From positions 1 through 36,331 of the forward strand of contig JAICSC010000004.1 in NCBI GenBank assembly GCA_025937085.1: 36,331 nucleotides of DNA, in the 5' to 3' direction. A program made the position numbers and the translations under genes. The notes below the pieces were generated by a model. That model saw only the letters and a program-made list of their open reading frames with translations. It did no database searches and was not told where the DNA came from. The DNA comes from Nocardioides sp. GTDB lineage: Bacteria > Actinomycetota > Actinomycetes > Propionibacteriales > Nocardioidaceae. Below, one piece after another: positions 23,935 through 30,461 of this stretch (its first letter is position 1; every line of letters starts with the position of its first letter).

Positions 23935-23963
23935 TTGTACCGCCAAGTGGTTGAAACTTCAAT
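23935..23963 (+). promoter_or_regulatory. yceI promoter with inverted repeat at the -10
   Basis: TTGTAC (23935-23940) and TTCAAT (23958-23963) are a -35/-10 pair with a 17-bp spacer. TTGAA-AC-TTCAA (23951-23962) overlaps the -10 and is the kind of short inverted repeat bound by MarR-family repressors. Start of transcription would fall near 23970, leaving a short leader with the GGAGGA ribosome site before ATG 23986. Confidence 0.5.
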
Positions 23964-23985
23964 TCCCGCAGGAGGACCCCCCACC

Positions 23986-24555
23986 ATGACGAACACCCCG
24001 TTCGAACCCGCCACCACCGTCATCGAGGACATCGCCGGTGACTACACCATCGACGTCGCCCACTCGCGCCTGGGCTTCAGCGCCCGGCACGCGATGGTCA
24101 CCACAGTCCGCGGTGCGTTCAAGGAGTTCGAGGGCACGGCCCACGTCGACACGGCGAACCCGGCAGCCAGCAAGGTCGAGCTCACGATCAAGGCCGACAG
24201 CATCGACACCGGTGTCGCCGACCGCGACGCCCACCTGCGCTCCGCGGACTTCTTCGAGACCGAGTCGCACCCCGAGATCACCTTCACGTCGACCGAGGTG
24301 GAGCGTGATGGCGACGACTGGACCATCACCGGTGACCTGACCATCAACGGCACCACCAAGCCGATCGCCGTGGAGTTCGAGTCCACCGGCTCCGCTCGCG
24401 ACCCGTTCGGCAACGTCCGCATCGGCTTCGAGGGCCACGCCGCTCTCTCCCGCAAGGACTGGGGCCTGACCTGGAACGCCGCCCTCGAGACCGGTGGCTT
24501 CCTGGTGTCGGACAAGATCAAGCTCGACTTCGACATCTCCGCCATCCAGCGCTGA
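23986..24555 (+). CDS. YceI family lipid/polyisoprenoid-binding protein
   Basis: Lipocalin-like beta-barrel protein, 189 aa, of the YceI family, whose members bind polyisoprenoid-type lipids. It has the family opening AGDYTIDVAHSRLGFSARHAMVTTVRGAFKEFEG, then HLRSADFFETESHPEITFTST and the C-terminal FEGHAALSRKDWGLTWN and VSDKIKLDFDISA. There is no signal peptide, so it is probably cytoplasmic, as in many actinobacterial members. ATG 23986 is chosen because GGAGGA lies at the right distance and the extra upstream residues look non-coding. A promoter with a MarR-like inverted repeat precedes it and a very strong terminator follows. Confidence 0.92.
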   Translation: MTNTPFEPATTVIEDIAGDYTIDVAHSRLGFSARHAMVTTVRGAFKEFEGTAHVDTANPAASKVELTIKADSIDTGVADRDAHLRSADFFETESHPEITFTSTEVERDGDDWTITGDLTINGTTKPIAVEFESTGSARDPFGNVRIGFEGHAALSRKDWGLTWNAALETGGFLVSDKIKLDFDISAIQR

Positions 24556-24566
24556 CCCGCTCGCCC

Positions 24567-24605
24567 TGGCCGCTCCGCCCCGGCTCCGCCGGGGTGGAGC
24601 GGCCA
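24567..24605 (+). terminator. Long-stem intrinsic terminator after yceI
   Basis: Begins 12 bp after the yceI stop. 24567-24584 pairs with 24588-24605, an 18-bp stem with a single G-T pair and a 3-nt loop. No T-run follows, which is common for actinobacterial terminators. Confidence 0.8.
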
Positions 24606-24703
24606 CATGCGTTACCGGGTCGACATCATTTCGACACGCACGTCGGGCGGGTCGACGGTAATGGGCGTGCACCTGGGGCGTCCGGATGATCTGATACCGC
24701 CTC

Positions 24704-25615
24704 ATGAGAGACCTGGATCTGCCCGGCGGTCTGACCTCTCGGGTGCTGACAATGGACGACGCCCGCGCCGTCTTCGAGGTCGCCGCCGCGCAGGAGCAGG
24801 CGGACGTCGGCAAGGTCGAGATCGAGCCGGCCGACATCGTGAGTGACTGGAGCCGCCCGAGCTGGGACGTCTCGTCCCACACGATCGGTGTCTTCGACGG
24901 AGATCGGATGGTCGGGTACGGCGAGATCACCGGCCGCGACCGTGGCGACGCGGCCGTCCATCCCGGCTACCGCCGCCGGGGCATCGGAACAGCGATCGCC
25001 GCCTGGATGCAGCAGACGGCCAAGGACCTCGGCGGAGCCGGCTACGGCAGCCCCGTGCCGGAGGGCTCGGCGGGCGACCGGCTTCTGGAGAAGCTCGGCT
25101 ACCGCATCCGCCACACCAGCTGGGTCCTGGCCCTCCCCGAGGGGAGGCAGATCGAGCCCCGCGACCTCCCCGACGGTTACGCGATCCGCGCGGCGCGCCC
25201 CGAGGAGTACCGAGCAGTCCAGGACGTCATCGAGGACGCGTTCCTCGAGTGGTCGGTGCGCGAACGGGAGCCGTACGACGACTTCCACGCCTCGGTCATC
25301 GGCCGGCCGGGTTTCGAAGCGTGGAACCTCCGCGTCGTCACCGCCCCGGCCGGCGAGATCGTCGGGGCGGCGCTGATCATCATGGCGGGCGACCCGGCGA
25401 CCGAGGCCTACATCGACAAGCTCGCGGTCCGCAAGGACCAGCGGCACCGCGGACTCGCGCAGGCGCTGCTCGTGGACGCCTTCGCCCGCGGACGGGAACA
25501 CGGGGCGTCCCGCTCGGCTCTGTCGACCGACTCGCGCACCGGCGCGCTGAGCCTGTACCAGAAGGTCGGCATGGAGGTCGGCGACATCTGGGTGAACCGC
25601 GCCATCGGCGTCTGA
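24704..25615 (+). CDS. Tandem GNAT-family N-acetyltransferase
   Basis: Predicted acetyl-CoA-dependent acyltransferase, 303 aa, with two GNAT domains. The N-terminal domain has the acetyl-CoA loop HPGYRRRGIGTAIAAW (about 87-102). The C-terminal domain has IDKLAVRKDQRHRGLAQALLVDAF (about 231-254), with the R/Q-x-x-G/A pattern HRGLAQ. Tandem GNATs include mycothiol synthase (MshD), but the substrate residues do not let me assign that, and no mycothiol gene is near. ATG 24704 is preceded by TGATAC 6 nt upstream, possibly a leaderless start. Convergent with the DUF1707 gene across a repeat array. Confidence 0.85.
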   Translation: MRDLDLPGGLTSRVLTMDDARAVFEVAAAQEQADVGKVEIEPADIVSDWSRPSWDVSSHTIGVFDGDRMVGYGEITGRDRGDAAVHPGYRRRGIGTAIAAWMQQTAKDLGGAGYGSPVPEGSAGDRLLEKLGYRIRHTSWVLALPEGRQIEPRDLPDGYAIRAARPEEYRAVQDVIEDAFLEWSVREREPYDDFHASVIGRPGFEAWNLRVVTAPAGEIVGAALIIMAGDPATEAYIDKLAVRKDQRHRGLAQALLVDAFARGREHGASRSALSTDSRTGALSLYQKVGMEVGDIWVNRAIGV

Positions 25616-25616
25616 G

Positions 25617-25740
25617 CCGAAGTGGGACCTGTCCCGCCCCGAGGTGGGACTTCTCCCGCGACCCAACGGGGCCTGGGCGGACTTCTCCCACCTCGAGCGC
25701 GGAGAACTCCCACTTCGAGCGCGGAGAACTCCCACTTCGG
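25617..25740. repeat. Alternating repeat array between convergent genes
   Basis: Five related units, each containing GTGGGA or TCCCAC with a nearby CTTC/GAAG, fill the 127-bp gap. A 22-bp unit is repeated exactly at 25693-25714 and 25715-25736. CCGAAGTGGGA (25617-25627) is the exact inverted copy of TCCCACTTCGG (25730-25740). GAGGTGGGA (25641-25649) is the inverted copy of TCCCACCTC (25686-25694). The whole can fold into several alternative long hairpins from either strand, which fits a two-way terminator or a spreading intergenic repeat. Confidence 0.85.
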
Positions 25741-25742
25741 CG

Positions 25743-26213
25743 TCAGTGCCAGCCGGTCTGGTAGCGGCCGTGCCCCCACGGGCCACCGCGGAAGTGCGAC
25801 CGACGGCTGTGCCCGAAGCGGCGCACGAAGCGGCGCACGAAGCGGCGCACGAACACGACGTACACGATCGCGGCGACCAGCAGGAACAGCGGGTGGTGGA
25901 AGCCCCACCAGACCAGCACGACCGCCACCAGCACCCTGAACGGGAACGGGATGTGCGGCATCCGTGGGAGCGCGGGTCGTCGCCCGCGTTCTGCGCGGTA
26001 CGCCGGCGAGGTGGCCGCCTCGGGCCGCGAAGCCTGCGGGCGAGGCAGGTCGCGGAAGGCCGGTGCGAGGTCGGCCGTGGTGCGCGCAGCCCAGATCTGC
26101 TCGAGCCGCTCGGTGTGCTCCTCGGCGGTGATCCGCCCCAGCGCGAAGTGCTCGCCCAGCTCGCGGGCGGCCTCCTCGCGCTCGGCGTCCCCGATGCGCA
26201 GACGGTCGTTCAC
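25743..26213 (-). CDS. DUF1707 (SHOCT-like) domain membrane protein
   Basis: About 156 aa. The N-terminal DUF1707 domain is clear: NDRLRIGDAEREEAARELGEHFALG, then RITAEEHTERLEQIWAARTTADLAPAFRDLP. A Pro-rich linker leads to a hydrophobic segment (about 91-123) that probably spans the membrane as one or two helices. The tail is highly basic (RRFVRRFVRRF, then GHSRRSHF) and is encoded by a 12-bp tandem repeat. DUF1707 proteins are widespread in actinobacteria with no firm function. Start GTG 26213 overlaps the padR stop as GTGA; GTG 26216 is an alternative. It is second in an operon with the PadR regulator, so its expression is probably under PadR control. Confidence 0.87.
   Translation of the reverse strand: MNDRLRIGDAEREEAARELGEHFALGRITAEEHTERLEQIWAARTTADLAPAFRDLPRPQASRPEAATSPAYRAERGRRPALPRMPHIPFPFRVLVAVVLVWWGFHHPLFLLVAAIVYVVFVRRFVRRFVRRFGHSRRSHFRGGPWGHGRYQTGWH
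25814..25849 (-). repeat. 12-bp tandem repeat inside the DUF1707 gene
   Basis: CGAAGCGGCGCA is repeated three times exactly (25814-25825, 25826-25837, 25838-25849). On the coding strand it encodes repeated R-R-F-V. The exact nucleotide identity suggests recent slippage, so copy number may vary between strains. Confidence 0.9.
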
Positions 26214-27007
26214 CACTCCTCCTCACGGTCGCGGCGGTCGGGTCCATCGCCCAGGTCGTCGACTGCGTGGTCGCCGCCGTCGTCGGCCTCGTCGAGGTCA
26301 CCGGGGTGGTCGGCGAGGATCTGATACAGCGCGCGCCTTGCGTCGACCAGCACGCCGACGGCCGCCCGGCGCTGCTCGTCGGTGCCGGTGGTGATGATCT
26401 GCCACACGGCGTTCATCACCCGACCGAGCTCGGGCTTGAGCAGGGCGAAGTCCGGACCGCCCTCGGCGCCGGCGGCGTCATGCTCGGACCGCTCCTCGCG
26501 GTCGCGGGTGAACGGCGCCCACACCTCATCGATCTCGTCCGCGTGGTCGCGGAGGTACTCCCGGCCGGCCTCGGAGAGCCGGAGGGTACGCCGGCCACGC
26601 TCGTCGTCACCCTCGAGCAGGCCCTCGTCCTCGAGCTGGGCGATGGTCGGGTACACCGACCCCGGGCTCGGGCGCCAGGCCCCGCTGGTCCGGTCGGAGA
26701 TCTGCTGGATCACCTGGTAGCCGTTCAACGGCTCGTCGGCGAGCACGGCGAGGATCGCCACGCGCACGTCGCCCCGGCGTACCCGCGGAGCCCGACCCCG
26801 GGCCTGCTGGGTCAGGCCGAACAGCCCGACCAGCCAGGGCGGCGGACCCGACCGCCGGTTGGGCGGCCCCCACTGCCAGCTGCCCCACGGGCCGCTCCAC
26901 TCACCGCCACGCCGGCCCCCGTGTCCCCCGTGTCCGTCCCAGCCGCCCTGGCCTCGACCGTGCTGCTGGAACATGGACTCGAACTCGCGTCCCCAGTCCC
27001 GCCCCAT
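26210..27007 (-). CDS. PadR family transcriptional regulator with Gly/His/Trp-rich N-terminus
   Basis: Predicted winged-helix repressor, 265 aa. The PadR domain is clear at about 78-155: VRVAILAVLADEPLNGYQVIQQI, then WRPSPGSVYPTIAQLEDEGLLEG and RRTLRLSEAGREYL. A C-terminal helical dimerisation region and an acidic tail follow. The N-terminal 60 residues are low-complexity (many Gly, His, Trp, Arg), a feature of several actinobacterial PadR proteins and possibly metal-binding. ATG 27007 is chosen for the GGAGGGAG ribosome site; the upstream in-frame start lacks one. A perfect 16-bp palindrome at 27073-27088 lies in its promoter region. The stop overlaps the DUF1707 gene start. Confidence 0.9.
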   Translation of the reverse strand: MGRDWGREFESMFQQHGRGQGGWDGHGGHGGRRGGEWSGPWGSWQWGPPNRRSGPPPWLVGLFGLTQQARGRAPRVRRGDVRVAILAVLADEPLNGYQVIQQISDRTSGAWRPSPGSVYPTIAQLEDEGLLEGDDERGRRTLRLSEAGREYLRDHADEIDEVWAPFTRDREERSEHDAAGAEGGPDFALLKPELGRVMNAVWQIITTGTDEQRRAAVGVLVDARRALYQILADHPGDLDEADDGGDHAVDDLGDGPDRRDREEEW

Positions 27008-27072
27008 CGTGCTCTCCCTCCTCGTGTCCCGCCGCCTCGGACCCAACACACTCACCGTGTCTGGTCGATCGC

Positions 27073-27088
27073 TCGCGATATATCGCGA
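27073..27088 (-). promoter_or_regulatory. PadR operator candidate
   Basis: TCGCGATATATCGCGA is a perfect 16-bp palindrome 66 bp upstream of the padR start. It has the A/T core with CG flanks that PadR-type proteins often bind, and stands out from GC-rich surroundings. Autorepression is inferred. Confidence 0.65.
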
Positions 27089-27159
27089 ACGTACGCGATC
27101 GCCGGACTGCGCACAAGTGGTTGCTCACCCCCCGCGCGACGGACGAGGTCAGGGAGACG

Positions 27160-29853
27160 TCAGCCGGTGTTGCGCATCCCCGCCGCGATCCCGTTGATCG
27201 TCACCAGGAGCGCACGCTCGAGTGCCGGGTCGTCCTCGCCACGGCGGTAGCGACCGAGCAGCTCGAGCTGCAGGTGGTGCAGCGGCTCCAGGTAGTTCTC
27301 CCGGATCTCCAGCGTGGTCCGCAGGGTCGGCTCGCGGTCGAGCAGCGCCTCGTCACCGGTGACGGCGAGGAGGCGCTCGACGGTCAGGTCGTACTCGGCG
27401 CGGATCCCGTCGAGCACCGGCCGCAGTGAGTCCGGTGCAAGCGCGACGTACCGCTGCGCGATGTCGAGGTCGGTCTTGACCAGGGTCATCGAGACGTTGC
27501 CGAGGAAGGTCCGGAAGAACGGCCACTCGGCGTACATCTCCCGCAGGACGTCGAGGTCCTCGCAGACCGAGAGCCCGGACCCGACGCCGAACCAGCCCGG
27601 CACGATCTGGCGCGACTGGGTCCAGCCGAAGACCCACGGGATGGCCCGGAGGTCCTCGATGCCGGCGTCGGCGCCGGGTCGCCTGGCCGGCCGCGAGCCG
27701 ATGTGGAGGGCGCCGAGGAGGTCGACCGGGGTGGAGGTCAGGAAGTACTCCGCGAGGCGACGGTCCTCGACGAGCTCGCCGTAGCGGGACTGGGCGGCGG
27801 CTGATATGTGGTCCATCGTCGCGTCCCAGCGCTCGGCCTGCTCCGGTGTACGCCGGTCGGTGCGGTGCACCACGCTGGCCTCGAGGGTGGCGGCCAGGGC
27901 GAGCTCGAGGTTCTGCCGAGCAAGGGTGGGGAGGGCGTACTTGTCGCTGATCACCTCGCCCTGCTCGGTGATCTTGACCTCGCCGTCGACGGTGCCGGAC
28001 GGCAGCGCCATGATCGCGTCGTACGTCGGGCCGCCGCCGCGACCGACGGACCCGCCACGGCCGTGGAAGAAGCGCAGTCGTACGCCGTACCGCCGCGCGA
28101 CGTCGCGAGCCTTCCGCTGCGCGAGCTGGATCTGCCACTGCGAGGTGGTGATCCCGCCCGCCTTGTTGGAGTCGGAGTAGCCGAGCATCAGCTCCTGCAC
28201 GTCACCGCGCAGCCGGAGCAGCTCGCGGTACGACGCGTCGGCGAAGAGCGTGTCGAGGATGGACTCGGTCTGCGCGAGCTCGTCGACGGTCTCGAGCAGC
28301 GGCACGAATCCGATCCGCGCCAGGCCCGCCGCGAGGTCGACCAGACCGGCCTCGCGGGCGAGCACCACCGCCGCGAGCACGTCGTCCGCGTCGTGGGTCA
28401 TCGAGATGACGTAGCTCTCGACCGCGCGGGGGCCGAGCTCGTCGAGCGCCCACCGGATCGCCTGGAACGTCTCGGCGGTGACCGCCCCCTCGTCGTCGAG
28501 CGGCAGGGGGCCCCTGGCCAGAGGCCGTCGGCCGGCCAGCTCCTCGCTGAGCACCTTCGCGCGGGTCTGCCGGTCGAGCTCGGCGTACGGCGTGCCCAGC
28601 TCGCCGACGCGGTCGAGGAGCTGGCCGACGGCGTGGTGGTGCTTCGCCGCGTGCTCGCGCACGTCGAGGGTGGCCAGGGTGAGGCCGGTGGCGGCGACGG
28701 TCCGGACCAGGCGCTCGACCTCGCCGCCGGCGACCGCGGGGCCCTGGTTCTGGACGACCGAGCGGTGCAGCAGCAGGAGGTCGTCGAGCAGCTCGGCGTC
28801 ATCGGCGTAGTCGCGCCCTTCGACATGGCGCGCGTCGCCGACGAGTCGTTGCTCGGTGAGGCCGAGACGGACGTGGACGCAGGTGAGGAACAGGCGGTAC
28901 GGCTCCTCGGCGTTGAGCCGCCGGTAGCGCGGCTCCACCTCCGGGAGGGCGGGCAGCCGCGCCTCGAGCAGATCCCGGAGCTCGTCGGACACGGTCCCCA
29001 CGCGATCGCTCACCGACAGGTCACGGCGGAGCCGGTCCACGAGCGTGCGCAGGAGCCGGATCCCGTGCACCGCCTGGAGGACCAGCACCTCGCGAGTGGT
29101 GGCAGGGGTGACGTGCGGGTTGCCGTCGCGGTCACCGCCCACCCAGCTCCCGAAGCGCAGCGGCCGCACGTCCGGCGGGAGGTCGACACCGATCGACGCG
29201 AGCCGGTCGCGCAGCTCCTCGAGGACGTCGGGGAGCGCCCCACCCGAGAGGCCCTCCAGGTAGTACACGACGTTGCGTGCCTCGTCGGTCGGCTCCGGCG
29301 GCTCGACCCGGATCTCGTCGGTCAGCCAGAGCAGCTCGACCGCCTCCTCCAGGCACCGGGTCCGGCGTGGGCTGTCGGGCTCCTCGAGCAGGGCGGCCAC
29401 CCGTCGTAGCTTGTCGATGGTCGAGCGACGGGCGACCTCGGTCGGGTGCGCGGTGAACACCGGCCGCAGCGCGACGTGGCGCAAGATCTCGGCGACCTCC
29501 GCCGGCTCCACCCCGGCCTCGGCGATCCGGCCGACGGCCTGCTGGACCCACCCGCCGTTCTCCGCGCGCAGCCGAGCCAGCGCCCGTCCGCGGTGGACCT
29601 GCTCGGTGATGTTGGCCAGGTGGAAGTACGCCGTGAACGCGCGCACCAGCCTGGTCACCGTGGCCAGGTCGAAGTCCGGCAGCTCGTCCAGGCGTCCCTG
29701 CTTGGCGTGCGCACGCACCTGCTCGACGAGGTCGAGGAGGTCCCGGCCCTCGGTGCGGGCCAGGGTCTCGCCCAGGATCGACGTCACGCGACGGATGTCG
29801 CCCCGCAGCTCACGGTCCGGCGACGGGGGCTCCGTCGCGGTCTCCTCGGCCAT
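27160..29853 (-). CDS. ppc: Phosphoenolpyruvate carboxylase
   Basis: Anaplerotic enzyme, 897 aa, that carboxylates phosphoenolpyruvate with bicarbonate to oxaloacetate. Catalytic His136 lies in VFTAHPTEV. Other fixed blocks are SWVGGDRDGNPHVT, MLGYSDSNKAGG, the glycine-rich FFHGRGGSVGRGGGP, and the C-terminal ITINGIAAGMRNTG-type end (here VTINGIAAGMRNTG). Full normal length. ATG 29853 is chosen because GGAGAC precedes it at good distance; the longer ORF start at 29880 lacks a ribosome site. Divergent from csoR, with 113 bp between starts, but the CsoR site lies nearer csoR and need not affect ppc. Confidence 0.97.
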   Translation of the reverse strand: MAEETATEPPSPDRELRGDIRRVTSILGETLARTEGRDLLDLVEQVRAHAKQGRLDELPDFDLATVTRLVRAFTAYFHLANITEQVHRGRALARLRAENGGWVQQAVGRIAEAGVEPAEVAEILRHVALRPVFTAHPTEVARRSTIDKLRRVAALLEEPDSPRRTRCLEEAVELLWLTDEIRVEPPEPTDEARNVVYYLEGLSGGALPDVLEELRDRLASIGVDLPPDVRPLRFGSWVGGDRDGNPHVTPATTREVLVLQAVHGIRLLRTLVDRLRRDLSVSDRVGTVSDELRDLLEARLPALPEVEPRYRRLNAEEPYRLFLTCVHVRLGLTEQRLVGDARHVEGRDYADDAELLDDLLLLHRSVVQNQGPAVAGGEVERLVRTVAATGLTLATLDVREHAAKHHHAVGQLLDRVGELGTPYAELDRQTRAKVLSEELAGRRPLARGPLPLDDEGAVTAETFQAIRWALDELGPRAVESYVISMTHDADDVLAAVVLAREAGLVDLAAGLARIGFVPLLETVDELAQTESILDTLFADASYRELLRLRGDVQELMLGYSDSNKAGGITTSQWQIQLAQRKARDVARRYGVRLRFFHGRGGSVGRGGGPTYDAIMALPSGTVDGEVKITEQGEVISDKYALPTLARQNLELALAATLEASVVHRTDRRTPEQAERWDATMDHISAAAQSRYGELVEDRRLAEYFLTSTPVDLLGALHIGSRPARRPGADAGIEDLRAIPWVFGWTQSRQIVPGWFGVGSGLSVCEDLDVLREMYAEWPFFRTFLGNVSMTLVKTDLDIAQRYVALAPDSLRPVLDGIRAEYDLTVERLLAVTGDEALLDREPTLRTTLEIRENYLEPLHHLQLELLGRYRRGEDDPALERALLVTINGIAAGMRNTG

Positions 29854-29940
29854 GTCTCCATCGTCACCCACCGCACGCACCCACGGGCAGAGGCGTTCGT
29901 GGTGCGAGCAAGCACCACTGGGACACGCCCTAGGTTCGGA

Positions 29941-29959
29941 TACCCCTCCGGGGTAGAGT
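29941..29959 (+). promoter_or_regulatory. CsoR operator and leaderless promoter of csoR-copZ-copA
   Basis: TACCCC-TCC-GGGGTA (29941-29955) is an inverted repeat with 6-bp arms. The final TA begins a TAGAGT -10 (29954-29959, TANNNT) that ends 7 nt before ATG 29967, so the mRNA is probably leaderless. Repressor binding would block the -10 directly. The same arrangement, with the same 26-nt palindrome-to-ATG spacing, precedes the DUF4396 gene. Confidence 0.8.
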
Positions 29960-29966
29960 GTCAGGC

Positions 29967-30251
29967 ATGGACCACCCGGGCTATCTCAACGCCAAAGGCG
30001 ACGTGCTCAAGCGGCTACGCCGGATCGAGGGCCAGGCCCGCGGACTGCAGCGGATGGTCGAGGAGGAGCAGTACTGCATCGACATCCTGACCCAGGTGTC
30101 GGCGATGACCAAGGCGCTGCAGGCGGTGGCCCTCAACCTCCTCGACGACCATCTCGCGCACTGCGTCCGCGACGCCGTCACCTCCGGTGAGGGGGCCGAC
30201 GAGAAGCTGACCGAGGCCTCGGCCGCGATCGCGCGGCTGGTGCGCTCATGA
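29967..30251 (+). CDS. csoR: Copper-sensing transcriptional repressor CsoR
   Basis: Four-helix repressor, 94 aa, of the CsoR/RcnR family. The Cu(I) ligand set Cys37, His62 and Cys66 is visible in EQYCIDILTQVSA and LLDDHLAHCV, together with the family RLRRIEGQARGLQRMV helix. With Cu(I) bound, CsoR releases DNA and exporter genes are transcribed. ATG 29967 is preferred over GTG 29958 because the -10 box ends at 29959, so the GTG would lie at or upstream of the transcription start. The stop overlaps the copZ start as ATGA. The operator upstream shows autoregulation. Confidence 0.95.
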   Translation: MDHPGYLNAKGDVLKRLRRIEGQARGLQRMVEEEQYCIDILTQVSAMTKALQAVALNLLDDHLAHCVRDAVTSGEGADEKLTEASAAIARLVRS

Positions 30252-30460
30252 GCGAGCCCGTCACCCGGACCTGGACGGTTGCCGGCATGACCTGCCACCA
30301 CTGCGTGGCCTCGGTCACCGAGGAGGTCTCCGAGCTGCCGGGCGTCCGGTCGGTCGACGTCCTGCTCGACGGCGGGCGGTTGACGGTCGAGTCGGCCGCG
30401 CCGCTGGCCGAGGACGACGTACGCCGTGCCGTCGAGGAGGCCGGCTACCAGCTGGCCTGA
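30248..30460 (+). CDS. copZ: Copper chaperone CopZ (HMA domain)
   Basis: Single heavy-metal-associated domain protein, 70 aa. The Cu(I)-binding motif is GMTCHHC (Cys16, Cys19; His-His between the cysteines). The beta-alpha-beta-beta-alpha-beta fold ends with EEAGYQLA. It would carry Cu(I) in the cytoplasm and pass it to CopA. Its ATG overlaps the csoR stop by 4 bp, and its stop is 1 nt before the copA start, so the three genes form one transcript. Confidence 0.93.
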   Translation: MSEPVTRTWTVAGMTCHHCVASVTEEVSELPGVRSVDVLLDGGRLTVESAAPLAEDDVRRAVEEAGYQLA

Positions 30461-30461
30461 G

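Noticed and set aside
24704-25615. Assignment of the tandem GNAT protein as mycothiol synthase (MshD)
   Set aside because: The two-domain layout is shared, but I cannot confirm substrate-site residues and no mycothiol gene is near, so only the family is called.
25814-25849. Tandem 12-bp units as a CRISPR or iteron array
   Set aside because: There are no spacers and the repeats are a coding expansion in the DUF1707 tail.
27808-29409. Plus-strand open frame of 533 codons opposite ppc
   Set aside because: It is antisense to strongly conserved ppc sequence, with no recognisable domain; high GC keeps antisense frames open.
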